Source of the DNA: Nectonema munidae | Taxonomy: Eukaryota > Nematomorpha > Nectonematoida > Nectonematidae | Reading direction: 5' to 3' | DNA: 64,000 bases | Assembly (NCBI GenBank): GCA_030549495.1 | Contig: JAUIRK010000909.1 | Coordinates: 310,001-374,000 of the forward strand | Part shown: piece by piece, positions 37,501 to 48,066 of the stretch | Layout: each line of letters starts with the position of its first letter | Position numbering within the stretch: position 1 is the first letter of the stretch | The notes under the pieces: generated by a model | Seen by the model: the letters and a program-made list of their open reading frames with translations, nothing else | The model's database searches: none | Told to the model about the DNA's origin: nothing | Program-made: the position numbers and the translations under genes

Positions 37501-40500
37501 AGAAAAATTATTTCGGACTTATAAATGGATGGAAATTAGATTAAACATAGCAGTATTTTGATGAAAACCTTGAATGATTGGCATTAGTATCGCGAAAATA
37601 TTAATTGCGATGTGTACTAGTATTATCGGAAAATGTCACGGGTCAGATGACAATTGGCATCTACCCTGGTACAATTTTTAACCATACCACATTCTAATCA
37701 CAGCTTATATATTTGTATATACAATCTCGTCGTTGTCGTAAATATCAGGCTCATGAAAATATGATATGATTGACAATTTAGCTATTTTTTGTAGCATGAC
37801 ATATAAAAATGGGATCTGGCCAACGCGAAAAAAACAAACTCGCACTAAATCACTTTTACCAACTCGACCCAACTATTTTAGTCCGTTAGTTAACTGGTAT
37901 TACAAATGAGGCGAGATGGTTATGTTAGACGACATGAGCAAGTTGGTTTGGATAAAAGTTGATTGTAAACCTATATAAATATAAGAGCGATGGATGCCGT
38001 AGCAGTGTTTTTATCGAATGGATTTTTATTCATCATTATTTAAAGTTATCAATTTCCTTTCATTGAAATTGAATCGAGCGGTCGAGGAAGGTTGGAGTAG
38101 CGGAATAGAGAGAGTAAGATTTCGATAGAGACTGATCATACTTTCTTATCTCAATGGCTGTGCTTTTGATTTAAGACATCTACACTAGAGCATGGTCGTA
38201 TCAAGAGGGGTGGCAGTGGGAAGGGGGCAATTGCCCCAGGGCGCCATACCTAGGGAGGGGGAGGGGACGTCATTTCATTGCCACTGACGTCAACGCAGCA
38301 GAGTTTGAGATGGAAATTGAGGACATTCAAATGTTTTTGAAACTTCGGAAAGAAAAACCGGCAAACGCTATGGAGTTACTTGGTTTTCTGTCCTCGCACT
38401 CAGGACTCTGTCCGAATCTACAAGTGGCTTTGGGGATCATGCTGACAATTGGAACTTCTATTGCATCCTGTGAAAGGCAAGCTAAAACTTATTAAATCCT
38501 ACCTAAGGAGCATTATGGGACAAGCCCGCCTCAAAAGTCTGGCTCTTATGTGCATTGAGAAAGAAGTTCTCGATTGTGTTGATTTTGACGAAGTTATCGA
38601 TAAATTTGCTGCTGCTAAAACACGAAAAATCAACATCTAATGGAGATTGTCTTCCACTCAGTCGGTATATATTTGAATTATGTGGCTTAATAAAAATGTG
38701 AGCATTTTTTTTCTAAATCACTTTTTAAGCCAGAATGGGATGGGGATGAGTAAGAAATGAAAGAGGAAGAGGTGAGTGGCTCCATTCAGGAGCTTTGCCC
38801 TGGAGCGCCACGATCTCTTGATACGGCCCTGGGCACGAGCCTACTTTATGAAACCCATTCCCACACATAATCTTTTAAAATTTTATCAAGCCCGCCGTAC
38901 TCGCCCTATTTTTAAAATATTATTTAACCCGCTTTATAAATATTCTCTCACCTTTTTATGTTTTTTTGAGAACCTATATGATTTTTTATTTTTATATTGC
39001 CATTTGAGGTTAATCATCACCCAATGTTTTTTTCAACCCATTTTCTTCTTAATATTCAATTCTATTCTCAAAATTGAAGAAAAATATTAGGAATTTTAAA
39101 TTCAATTTATTTGACTAATAGATTTCGGTTATAGCGTGGATGGAGGGGTACAAGACATAGATCCGCGTTATAAATGGTCACGTTATAACGAATCTACTAG
39201 ATCTGTATTTTCGAAATTCAACACAGTCTTCCTTCATCATACACAGCGTTGCAGCGTATATGAATTACAACAGCTTGTTATTTAGAAAAAAAATCTTAAT
39301 AAGCAGGCAGCACTTAGTGCGATACGGTTACGTGCTTTGAATAATGTGACGTAGAACTCTATGATATGTACATCCAATTTTGAAAAACCTGCTTATACCC
39401 CTCCCTTATGTCATTTTTAACTTTTATCCTCCCGCACCCAGAATAAAAAAAATATAATATTTAAGAAACATTTTTCATAGTTGCTTATTTTAAGAATTAT
39501 GCTCGATCTAAAAAGATGTAACAAATAGTTTAAATTTTTCTCAAAATTTTTACAATAAAAATAAAATACAAGAAATTATAGTTAAAGCAAATTCATTTAT
39601 ATTTTTGTAATCTCAAAGTATACACGTACATGGCTTATCTTTCTTTCGTTTTATTTTAATATTTTTTTTACATATTACTAATATAATGTATTTTGTATGA
39701 AACTTTTTATAGTAAGTTTGTTACTTTAATATCTATGCAATGATTTTAAATAATAAAATTTTGTATTTAACCCATTTAAGACCAAGCAAAGCAGACGATA
39801 TCTAAAAAAACGCAGACGATTTATATTCAAAGTCATTGAAAAAAGCAGACGAAGATGAAATTACTTATGTTCCAAAATAGGAACATTCGTCGTTAATGGG
39901 TTAAACTACGACTGTTGATACACTATACAAGAATTTATCAAATGGGAGCCACAAAATTGAACCAAGATCATGACTATCCAAGACACGCAATCTTTGACTC
40001 TCCTCATTGGATACACTAATTTCTTAGACGCTTTCAACGATTTGGATTTAACATAAGCAATTAAAAAATATTTAACAATTTAAAGTCAAGATTTTAGATT
40101 ACAGACCAGTTTTAAAATATCGAGCTATTTATGTCAATGCTATCACAATATACAAACCAATAGAATGAAAAAACCGTAACTACAATACAACCATACATAG
40201 TAAAGTACGTTCATTAGCTAATTTTGTTGTATTTCTTAGTTTGCTCGAGTTTATTATTGAAACTATGCAAATATATAATTTTAAAATATTAAAACCTTTA
40301 TTTAAATTAATTCTTTGAAAATAAATTTTGCTTTCAAAACAAATATACCAATACAAGAAAGGAAAACTAGGAGGAAATGATGGAGGATATAATTTTTGAC
40401 ATCTCAGCAATATTTTACAATTATACAAATAACGTAAAAAATAAACATTATAAGTGTGGAAAAACACAATGAAGAAATCATTTCTTTAATTATTCCTCAT

Positions 40501-40982
40501 AAAATTTTAAATAAATTAGAAGTTCAAATATAAAAATAACAATTTAAAATGAAAAATACAAAATAAATACCTTCAAGGTCAACTTCATTACCAGACTTTT
40601 TTAAAATTTCAACGGCTTCTTTGTGTGTTGAAGAAATTAGGCTTTTATTATTTACGGACATTATACAATCTCCAGCATATATTTGTCTTGTTAAATCTGC
40701 AGGTTTATTTTTAAAAATTTTACTAATAACAATAGGCATTTTATTTTCGAAGCCACCTTTAATACTTAAACCCAAGCTTTCATTCTCTTTTTTAACAACT
40801 TTCACAACTCTTGAAGAAAAAGAATCAGCTGTGTTATCCCTTGTTATGTACTGTTGTATGATTTTGTCAATCAAGTTATTAGAATCAATGAAAATGACAT
40901 TAAGACTTTCTTCCAGAACTTCAATTTTAGCAGTAATCCATATGTCATTTGTGAGTAAAACTTCACATTCAAAGCTATTCAT
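22145..40982 (-). CDS. Syn1: Syntrophin, alpha/beta class, five exons
   Basis: Role, from the family: a membrane-cytoskeleton adaptor that binds dystrophin and dystrobrevin and recruits channels and signalling proteins through its PDZ domain. Seen: joining 40982-40571, 34394-33961, 32044-31899, 28004-27742 and 22521-22145 gives 1632 nt, exactly 544 codons including the stop. Phases 1, 0, 2 and 1 agree at all four junctions. Domain order is the syntrophin one: split PH1 (about 1-55 and 138-265) interrupted by PDZ (about 58-140), PH2 across exons 2-4, and the syntrophin-unique domain in exon 5. The alpha/beta class is favoured over gamma by ENKMPIVISKIF and by SSTHKEAVEILKKSG. No coding lesion was seen. 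Odd: the C-terminus runs about 45 residues past the usual end. The introns (6.2, 1.9, 3.9 and 5.2 kb) are full of transposons. The symbol follows the fly orthologue and is an inference. Confidence 0.9.
22728..25103 (+). mobile_element. hAT transposon, ZBED5/GTF2IRD2-like (Charlie group), in syntrophin intron 4
   Basis: ATCTAGAT flanks both ends exactly (22720-22727 and 25104-25111). The termini are imperfectly inverted: CAGGGGTGTCCAACACGC, and CAGGGATTTTCAAAAATG from the right end. It lies antisense to the host gene. The transposase on the plus strand is broken by several stops and frame changes. The ends and target site are well preserved, so the insertion is moderately old. Confidence 0.95.
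23108..24883 (+). pseudogene. hAT transposase remnant (BED finger to dimerisation domain)
   Basis: N-terminal BED-type zinc finger with CLICGQTIAVSKEYNIKRHY at about 23228-23287. The middle is decayed (IHCIHQEALCAK near 23900, YCEVRWLSSG near 24071). The C-terminal hAT dimerisation block at 24659-24800 reads FGSTYKCERFFPLMRLNKNY then LRRRLTDDNLKSSLRIAAS. In-frame stops occur early (after IVK near 23430), near 23742 and 24133, and at 24611. The longest open piece is 97 codons. Related domesticated genes exist in vertebrates, but this copy is broken. Confidence 0.85.
25216..25720. mobile_element. hAT-like element copy 1 with nested MITE (left part)
   Basis: From CAGGGGCGCACATCC it is nearly identical to 46362-46770, including a shared internal insertion starting at 25465. 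Similarity is lost after about 25720. No right end could be fixed; a C-rich patch near 26270 is a candidate. Lies in syntrophin intron 4. Confidence 0.7.
25470..25640. repeat. ~28-bp tandem repeat, AAAAATGCCCC unit
   Basis: AAAAATGCCCC(C)AATTAAAAAGTAGG repeats about six times with small changes. The same repeat occurs at 46600-46690. Confidence 0.75.
25721..27741. other. Rest of syntrophin intron 4
   Basis: AT-rich with C-rich and G-rich patches at 26277-26350. A 106-codon plus-strand frame at 27247-27567 has no recognisable family and lies antisense in the intron. Confidence 0.4.
27742..28004 (-). CDS. Syn1: Syntrophin exon 4: rest of PH2
   Basis: Acceptor TTATTTTTAAG at 28005. A Ser/Pro-rich loop (SSTSLPTPRKSPPRD) is followed by FISFTLRSGTENGVHISVFK and DWKNHLTSAIQ, the PH2 C-terminal strand and helix. 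Donor GTATAT (phase 1). Confidence 0.85.
28271..28400. mobile_element. piggyBac-type MITE, copy 1
   Basis: TTAA on both sides (28267-28270 and 28401-28404). Inverted ends: CTCTTTCGTGAC and CCTTTTTGTGAC. Contains ATATCGTCTGA, the reverse of the internal word shared by the copies at 35258 and 39771. 130 bp, in syntrophin intron 3. Confidence 0.75.
28432..28520 (-). repeat. tRNA-like SINE fragment with A and B boxes
   Basis: On the minus strand, TCAATGGTTGTTAGGG (A-box-like) precedes a perfect B box GGGTTCGAATCCC. The would-be acceptor arms do not pair, so a SINE head or decayed tRNA copy is likelier than a working tRNA. Confidence 0.55.
28521..29431. other. Syntrophin intron 3, middle part
   Basis: AT-rich, with a G-rich run (GGGTGGGGGAAGGGGAGGGG) at about 29262. 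No gene seen. Confidence 0.4.
29432..29545. repeat. Interspersed repeat family R1, copy B
   Basis: Collinear with 11000-11148 but shorter by an internal deletion. The start block and the last block (GGATGGGTGCAAACG) are well conserved. Confidence 0.65.
29546..31898. other. Syntrophin intron 3, remainder
   Basis: AT-rich. GGGTTCTCAACGC near 30828 and GTTGAAAACCCCTGCAGTG near 31222 look like the facing ends of a decayed hAT-type MITE, without a target duplication. No gene. Confidence 0.35.
31899..32044 (-). CDS. Syn1: Syntrophin exon 3: start of PH2
   Basis: A short 146-bp exon. It contains KPKFIALTSKYILMYDCVSW and TPNNW, matching the syntrophin PH2 motif with two Trp five residues apart. It ends in LLCTR with donor GTAAGA (phase 2). 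The acceptor (ATTTTAAG at 32045) has a poor pyrimidine tract. It was chosen because it is the in-phase one after an upstream stop. Confidence 0.8.
32045..33960. other. Syntrophin intron 2
   Basis: AT-rich. It includes a possible SINE piece around 33470-33580, with GGGTGCGAATCC as a B-box-like word. No coding exon seen. Confidence 0.45.
33961..34394 (-). CDS. Syn1: Syntrophin exon 2: PH1 second half
   Basis: The acceptor TTTTTCGTTTAG is followed by TG, completing a Val codon, then QFVKNVTPLFLKNS. This is the conserved stretch just after the PDZ. Residues SVPLRLAYLTQN and YIALRFPTPNLAKQFF fit the second half of PH1. VIYMNWLLQK begins PH2. The donor is GTGAGA (phase 0). Exon end inferred from phase. 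Confidence 0.85.
35031..35132. mobile_element. hAT-like MITE, 102 bp
   Basis: Inverted ends CAGGGTTGGATCAAA and CAGAGTTGGATCAAA. Flanking 8-mers GTATTTAT and GTATTCTA agree in five positions. Related to the piece at 17224. In syntrophin intron 1. Confidence 0.65.
35258..35385. mobile_element. piggyBac-type MITE, copy 2
   Basis: TTAA on both sides (35254-35257 and 35386-35389). Perfect 10-bp inverted ends CCCGTTAACG. Contains CAGACGATATCTA, shared with copy 3. A GTCGACTATAGTCGAC palindrome lies near the right end. 128 bp, in syntrophin intron 1. Confidence 0.85.
35390..38190. other. Syntrophin intron 1, middle part
   Basis: AT-rich. No gene, RNA or clear element was supported. A C-run at 36504-36514 is the only odd composition. 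Confidence 0.4.
38191..38831 (+). mobile_element. Internally deleted hAT element, ZMYM1-like
   Basis: Inverted ends CATGGTCGTATCAAGAG and CAGGGCCGTATCAAGAG. The flanking 8-mers (CACTAGAG and GGCACGAG) match poorly. The only protein left is the hAT C-terminal dimerisation domain: MLTIGTSIASCER and then LKLIKSYLRSIMGQARLKSL, in two frames with a small insertion between. Most of the transposase is deleted. Lies antisense in syntrophin intron 1. Confidence 0.8.
38310..38640 (+). pseudogene. hAT dimerisation-domain remnant
   Basis: First frame 38310-38495, second frame to 38640, with a break near 38480 at the CER(S)FS motif. LALMCIEKEVLDCVDFDEVI at the C-terminus is typical of ZMYM1-like hAT transposases. 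No catalytic region remains. Confidence 0.8.
39771..39900. mobile_element. piggyBac-type MITE, copy 3
   Basis: TTAA on both sides (39767-39770 and 39901-39904). Inverted ends CCCATTTAAGACCAAG and CCCATTAACGACGAAT. Contains GCAGACGATATCTA like copy 2. 130 bp, in syntrophin intron 1. Confidence 0.85.
40571..40982 (-). CDS. Syn1: Syntrophin exon 1: PH1 first half and PDZ
   Basis: Starts at the ATG at 40980-40982; stops and AT-rich sequence lie upstream. Residues 1-55 fit the first half of PH1. The PDZ runs from about 58 with carboxylate loop SLGLSI (69-74) and ENKMPIVISKIF. It ends with GNEVDLE, then donor GTATTT (phase 1). Confidence 0.9.
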
Positions 40983-41214
40983 TTTAAATTTTACATAATA
41001 ATTTTGACAACTTTAATTTGTAGTTGAAAAATGATGCGAAAAAATAAATTATAATTTTGTTAAATTAATTTTAACCTAAATTTTGCAGTGTTAAATCTAC
41101 AAAATTACTAATCAGGTATTTTTTGTCTACTAAAAAACTTTATAAATTATTTTTATACGGTTTAAAAAATTTTAAATATTAAAATTGAAGGAAATAAATT
41201 TAAAATAAAGAGAA
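40983..41214. other. Region upstream of the syntrophin start codon
   Basis: Very AT-rich, presumably 5' untranslated sequence and promoter. I saw no TATA box or initiator I would defend. Confidence 0.35.
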
Positions 41215-42016
41215 TATGATATTAAAGTTGGTCTTCATCAAGGTTCTGCTTAGGCCCCATTTTGTTTGCAATAGTGATGGATATTTCGTCTCAAAGCATA
41301 AAAGCAGAACATCTATAGGAGCTAATCTTCGCATAGCAGAAAATACATAAAAGTTGGCCAAAAGTATGGGTTCAAAATAAATACAAAAGGGTAGAATTTA
41401 TAGAATGCTATAAGATATCTAAACATGTGCCTATAAGAGACTCACATCAACAGCATATAAAACAAGTGAAAAATTTTAAGTATCTGAGATCACTGATTGT
41501 TGAGGAAAGAATCTTTAAAAAAGAAGTGGAGTGAGTGCAAGCAGTAGCAAATAGAGGGAAGTAATAGCTGTGATTAACGATAGAAGGATACCGATGAAGT
41601 TCTCAGATCATAATGTTGGAGCATGAAGAAGAAGGATGAAAGAAAATTGATTACAACAGAAATGAGAATGTTTAGAATTATGTTGACGTAATTCTAAAAG
41701 ACAGAATAAAGAAAGAGGAGGTGGAAAGAATAACAATGGTAACAGAAAGCGTACTAGGAATAATATAAAGGTATTCTCATGTGATAAATAAAAACGAAAA
41801 AGATGTGACTTGACAGGCGTTGGAATTATTAGTTACGTGGAAGAGAAGCAAATGACGGCAAGCGAATAGATGGAAAGATGGATTGGTAAAAAGCATGCAA
41901 CAACTTTCTTTGAAAAAAGAAGATGCTCAAGATAAATGGAAATCGAGAAAACGGATCATGACCATCGACCCCCTACTTAGGGAATAGGTTTAGGCAAAGA
42001 AAAAGAAGAAGAATAA
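41215..42016 (+). mobile_element. RTE-like LINE, 5'-truncated 3' end
   Basis: Starts in the reverse transcriptase motif VGLHQGSALRPHFV (41231 on). It runs through YLRSLIVEE, a KKKDERKLITTEMRMFRIM block near 41626, and the LINE C-terminal QLSLKKEDAQDKWKSRKRI near 41900. It ends in an A-rich AAGAAGAA tail. Many stops and frame changes. Head-to-head with syntrophin, about 230 bp from its start codon. Confidence 0.8.
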
Positions 42017-45000
42017 ATATCCTATTTTGGTCAAATAATCATTTAAAAAATGATTATTCCAAATTTATGTATAAGAATTTTTGTTTATAAGATAAAAACT
42101 ATTCAAATTGAAGGATAATTTCGAATGAAGGAAATTTTTGTAAATATAAAGTTTGCTTAGATACCGGAATCACCAACAATTTAAATATAATTTCCTCATA
42201 ATAATCCTCAAAATTATTCATTCACTTTTAACTCAAAAAATAAACAAGGCACAATATTGAATTGTACAATGCGTGTTTTTTGCGCTCTGCCATAGGTTTG
42301 CCACATTCTAGTCACTAGAATTATAAACAATCAAGTTTAACTTTTAAAAGATTAAGGATTCAAACATTGCTAACTAAATATTAGCCTTCACTTTATTTGA
42401 AGATATTGCAAAATTAAAACGAGTTTTTATTTACGACGAGTTTTTATGTACAAATAGAATTATAAATCACATAACGAGATTAGATAATATGAAAAAAAAT
42501 TGTATACGAAAAATGCATTGTATAAAAGATTTGGGGTGTGTTGTTTTTTCTAGAGGAGGGATTCTTAACCGGTTATTCAACACCCCCTAAGTCGTCTCAG
42601 AGCTTTAGTAGGAGGCTCTCGTAAATTGGTAAGAAAAGTCTTGATATTTAATCATTATTACATTTTTGAAATACTTTTCTTTCACATTTTATCTTAAAGT
42701 AAAATTTAAAGAATTTTCATATCTTATAATTTTCAAACATCCATAGATCATTTATATTATCGTTTTACTACTATATTTATCTTTATATATTGTTGCAAAA
42801 ATGTTTTTTGTATCATGCTCTCTTGAATAAAGGGTCAATGAAAGCACTAAAATTTGAATGTCATCTTTAAACGAAACACCATTAAAGCGAAAGTCACAAT
42901 TTGAAAAACAGAAATTTAACACTTATAGTTTTAAAGCAGAAAGTTTTTCATTTGAAAGCCGTTTTAAATATGGTTCATAAAGTAGGCCTTTCAAAATGTT
43001 ATCTTATTTCTATAAAGTTTCTTGAAAATATTACAAGTCAATCCTTTTCGGGTCCTTTGAGTCCCGATAATTGATTTAAAACTCTCAATAAAAAAAAGTA
43101 AGTATTGTTTAATTCAAAAATCAAATATAAATATCATTTGTTATAAATATAAATGTGCATAAAATGTTATTTATACCAAATATAAGAAATTAGAGACAAC
43201 AAATAAGCATTATGAATATTTATAAGTTTTATACTTGGGTAGTAAATATAAATTATTAGTCATCTATGTTTTTACGAAATAAAAATTCTGATTGCATTTT
43301 TATCCCCCACATCATATATTAGATATTTTTAAAAGTTGTTCCACACATTATTGAAACATGGACTACAAGCATTTAGCGTCTTTTTTATAATGATATTAAC
43401 ATCTAGGTTCTATATAATAACTCTGTTTAAAACCATACACCTCTATTGTTATTTTCACTGATTTTTCTAATCGTTTTTGTTTGAATCGCTCATCACCCAA
43501 TAACTGAACAAACTCTCTGCAATAATCTTCATAAAGTTTTTCCGTTGTTACTTTTTACATTGCCAACTAATTAATATTAATTAAATAATTAAAACTTTTA
43601 AAACTTAATTGACCTCTCAGGCCCTTTTATAATTTAAGGAATAAAGTTTTGTTATTATGATTTAGAAAAATCTATCTATGTTATCGTTATTTTTATTTAA
43701 TTGCATATTTTGGCAGAACTTTTACATTCAAGAAGATCGCTTTAAATAGGGGACTGAATGTGTGTGACTGATGGTGCACGGATCGTATTGAAATAAGAAT
43801 TCAGTTCAAAATTAAAAAAATAGCAGCTCAACCGAAATGCATGCACTGGATAATACACAGTAATGTTCTAACTAGTAGGACTCTCTGCTTTACTTCTGAA
43901 AATGGTTAAATTCTGTAATCACAATTATAAATTATTTGAAAACCACAGCTCTCACTATTTGCTAATTTAAATAATTATATAAAGAAACTAACGCTTAACA
44001 AATAGTTCTCATTTTCTACAAGACAATCTTTTGTTTATCAAAAAAAAATGTTGATATCCTAACTTTGAAATAAAAAAACGTGTTTCTGAATATCCAAAAA
44101 AATGTTTCTGTAAATCACTATAAAATTAAAGTATGGATTAAACCATTCTGAGATTTTTAATCATTTGAACAACCTAAATATGAAACTTAGGATTGAACAT
44201 ATATTCCCCAATTTCAAAATAGTTTTCATGTTGTTGTTCTAAAATTATGTAAATGGCGACGAATAACCAATATCGGAATCTTTACTATGTTTGAAAAACT
44301 TAGTGAATTTATGAATTAAACTAACCCAGTTTTTCAAATTACAATTGATGCTTGATGCATAATTGTGATATTTATTGATATTAACTTACACCATTTTACG
44401 TAAAATTTATTAAGTTCACGTTTTAGACTTACCCCTTAAATAAACTTTTGATACTTGCCCTCAATGATGTACATATTCAAAAAAATGATATGGTTACTGT
44501 ATTCAATAATGCAAATGGTATTTTGAGAACAATTTCACCAGTTTACCCAAATTCTCGAAAATATTGCAGAGATTTCACTCTTACAAGTTTAGAAAGAGTT
44601 ATTCCATAATGTCATTTTTGAAAAGATTTTTTCACAACGTATGATAAATGATTGAAATTATTTGACTGATTTCGTTGATAATTCTCTTTCTTTAAAATTT
44701 TCAAGAACAGGCACGATAATTTTTGGAAAAAGAAAATGTTTAATAATGGGTTTTTTCTTTTCTATAAAAAATGATGTGATTATTTTTATAGGCTTTTTTT
44801 GCCTCCTTTTTCGCTAATAAAATTATATTATGTTATGTAAATAGGGGTTTTTGTTAAGTTATATTTTACTTTCTTTTCCTTCTGTTGCGGAGTCGTAGAG
44901 AAAATATAGGCAGTGACTAATTCATGCTAACCTCAATAAATCTTAAATGAGTAGATTTAATTATCTAAAGTTGATGTTTTAAAACTAAAATTTATTTAAT

Positions 45001-46027
45001 AAAACTTTCCTAAAATCTAATTATCTATGTTTTTTAAATTTATTCGCCATTTCATTCTGTGTGTTTTAAAATTTTTTAGAATTTTAAGCTTAAAATATGG
45101 GGTTGACGTTTTCTCTTCACATTTGTCAAGTGAAATTTTAGTTTATGTCTATGCGGAATAATTTAATAAATTTTATGAATTTGAAATGAAAAAACCCTAT
45201 TTTTAGTATTCAAATATATTTCTCATAAATTAGAAAAATTAGCATTTTCTACATTTCACATGTTTCAAATATTTGAGTCATTCAAACAATCTCCTGATCC
45301 CAATATATAAAGTTTCATTTAATAATCACTATCGCTTAAAAATTAAATTTAAAATATTGAGGTTGATTTGCATACAATAAATAACATTAACTTGTCCAAA
45401 GCTATTAGTAATAAAACCTTCTCATGCCAATGAAAGGCTTTTCTTATGTTAATATTTAAAGGTTCATTCTAATAAAACTCTAAAAAAATCAAACTATATT
45501 AGTGGAAGAACAGTTAAAAATTTCATATTCAATCATGGTAACATCTAACGCAACAGATATCTAAATGTTTAGTATATAATTAATTAAACACAGGATAAAA
45601 ATAAATAAATAATTTATTATCTTTATTTTGCTTCCTGTTTTGTTCTTTGAAAATATGGCTAATTTTATTTTGACTTACCAATTATCTAAATGTATATTTA
45701 TTAATTTAAAATTCATATAGGTATAAAATATTGAGTAATTTTTTTTTATCAAAAAATTAAAAAAAATTGCTTATATAATCATCCATATTTTACAAAATTT
45801 AAATTCTGAGTTGTCACTATTTTTAACTATAAATGAGACGTAAAATAATGCTGTGTTGTTTAAAATTTCTACTTTATTCCTATTTTTTTTACTTTTTGTT
45901 CATATTTCCTTTTAAAAGTAAAAGTACCTGTAGTGTTTTATCAAAAAGGAACTAATGGTAATAAACTAAAGAAATCTATTTTTGATTTATAAGCATTTAA
46001 GTTTTTTATATTTCAAAAAGTAAATTA
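42017..46027. other. Gene-free stretch
   Basis: Extremely AT-rich with no open frame of 60 codons on either strand. GGGATTCTTAACCGG near 42559 may be a decayed hAT-type end. Nothing else supported. Confidence 0.45.
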
Positions 46028-46241
46028 ATGGACGTTGCTACAACGCAAGTAAAAAAGTGGTATTTTAGTTGTCGGTATTGCATCCAAGGTATGTATTTTT
46101 CTTAATTCGTAAAGTATTTTATAAAAAAATAAGAAAATTTTCTATCACAAAATTATATTTTCAGATTTTACCCTGTTGGAGTTTCTTTTCCAATCTTTTT
46201 TTGATGAAGATCTAAAATTTTTATTTTTAAATAAACTTTAA
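46028..46241 (+). CDS. Possible two-exon mini-gene, 45 residues
   Basis: Exon 46028-46088 (MDVATTQVKKWYFSCRYCIQ) ends at donor GTATGT. A 76-bp intron ends TATATTTTCAG. Exon 46165-46241 continues in phase (DFTLLEFLFQSFFDEDLKF) to TAA, with AATAAA overlapping the end. Seen: good splice sites and matching phase. Not recognised. It could be a 5' scrap of a transposase or a chance arrangement. Confidence 0.3.
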
Positions 46242-46594
46242 AATATTAAAAAGCAAGAAAATTTTATAACGATTTGCGAAAGATTAGAAATCATAAATAA
46301 ATACATATCACGAATTGATTCTATACACCTTTGTAACACTGAGTGTAAAATATATATAACGCAGGGGCGCACATCCTCAAAATTATTGGGGGCGAAATTT
46401 TTTTCTTGCAATTTTCAAAATTAGTGGTCTGGAAATACCACGAGAGACCAAATATTCAAGCAATCCTTTAAAATAGAGTGTATTCAGCGCATACCTAAAT
46501 TTATAAGACTACTTTATATTTTTTTACAAAATTGGTGAATTTAAATACTATACTATCAGCGAAAATATTTTAATTAAATTTGCATATCGAATAT

Positions 46595-47153
46595 GGTGCG
46601 CAGAAAAAATGCCCCCAATTAAAAAGTAGGAAAAAATGCCCTCGATTAAAAAGTAGGAAAAAATGCCCCCTGTAAAAATGCCCCAATTTAAAATTTCAAA
46701 AAATTATTAATTAAAATTAAAAAAAAATTTTTTTTTTAAAAGATATGTCAAATAAAGATTTTTTGTAAAAAAAAAAGGTTAACTTTTCATCTAAAACTTT
46801 TAAAATTTAATTAAAGTAAACTAAAAAACTCAGCATACGACAATTTTTTAAATATAAAAAATTTTTATAAAACAGCAAATATTTTTGGACTTTGTGTGTA
46901 TCAGAACACTTTCTAAATATAATTTGTATTTTAACTGATTTTAAGAACACATTCCCACAAATATGCACCTTTGCTATTGTTTTCAAGAACTTTATAAAGA
47001 AAAAACCCTATAGATTAAGAAATTTTAGAAATTTAGCCCTTCAAAACGGTACCAAATAAAAATATTTATATAATTAAAAAAATACTGAAAATCAAAAATT
47101 AGGGGGCATTTATTTCGAGGGCATTTTTTCTGGAGGCATTTTTACCTACAACC
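46595..47153. mobile_element. MITE nested in the hAT-like element, 9-bp duplication
   Basis: ATCGAATAT flanks both ends (46586-46594 and 47154-47162). Ends: GGTGCGCAGAAAAAATGCC and, inverted, GGTTGTAGGTAAAAATGCC. The same insertion junction is present in copy 1 at 25465, so it predates spread of the outer element. The left part holds the ATGCCCC tandem repeat. Confidence 0.75.
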
Positions 47154-47689
47154 ATCGAATATACACTAGTTTAAAAAAATCCAAAAATGTTAGGGAGTGG
47201 AATAGGCTTTTCATTTGAAAAATGAAGTAGAGTACCAGGCACATTACAGGAATTGATGAAAGGATATTTGATTCATAGGAGAAAACAAATAACTGAAGGG
47301 TGGATAGTTTTATATGAGTGAATGTAGTCTAAAGGCAAAGAGTCTACTAGACACCCTGCGATGTTTATATGAAAAATTGTGATTGATTCAGGGGCAAGGG
47401 TATAAAACGAAGTTATAATTGTGCAAACAAAAATAAAAAATTAAGATCGCATTATTTCATTTTACTCAGCATTATTCAAAAATAGTTTAAAAGCTAAATT
47501 GATACAAGCTACAAAAATCTAAAAAAGTAAAATTAACATTTTCCAATGATTTGCCTTTAATAACTTTTAAGCAAAAAAGTTTATCAGAAAAAGTTATAGA
47601 GCTTCAACAAAAACTAAAAAATTTTAGAGCATAACTTAAGTTTTTTGAAAACTAATTTGACGTATCCCCTACAGCATACTCTATGTGTG

Positions 47690-47830
47690 GCATAACAGGT
47701 TGGTTGAGATGATGGACATAGCACGGAAGCCTCTGGATTCGATTCCTCACCGATACGAATTTGTTTATAGTTTGACATAAGCGGTACATCAGTGCCTGGT
47801 CAATGAAAATACATACGCTGCACCTAACCT
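47690..47830 (+). repeat. Possible tRNA-derived SINE
   Basis: GGTTGGTTGAGATGATGG (A-box-like) is followed by GGATTCGATTCCT (B-box-like). A TTGACATAAGCGG word downstream resembles TTGACGACACAAGCGG near 33539. Confidence 0.45.
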
Positions 47831-48066
47831 TTTACTCAAAATTGAAAAATTTGCTACATAATTAACATAAGAGAGAAAGGAAACAAAATAAACTAATAAA
47901 GCAATTTTCACTATTTTAAAATGGAACCGTCTGTTCTCAGAATAATTTCAAAATAATAGGAGGCATAAAGAATTAGAGTTTATTTGATATTTTCAAGTTT
48001 TTATAAGCAGCAAAAGCCAACCCTTAAGTAGCTAGCCCTTATAATTAGAAAATTATTTAAACTAAC

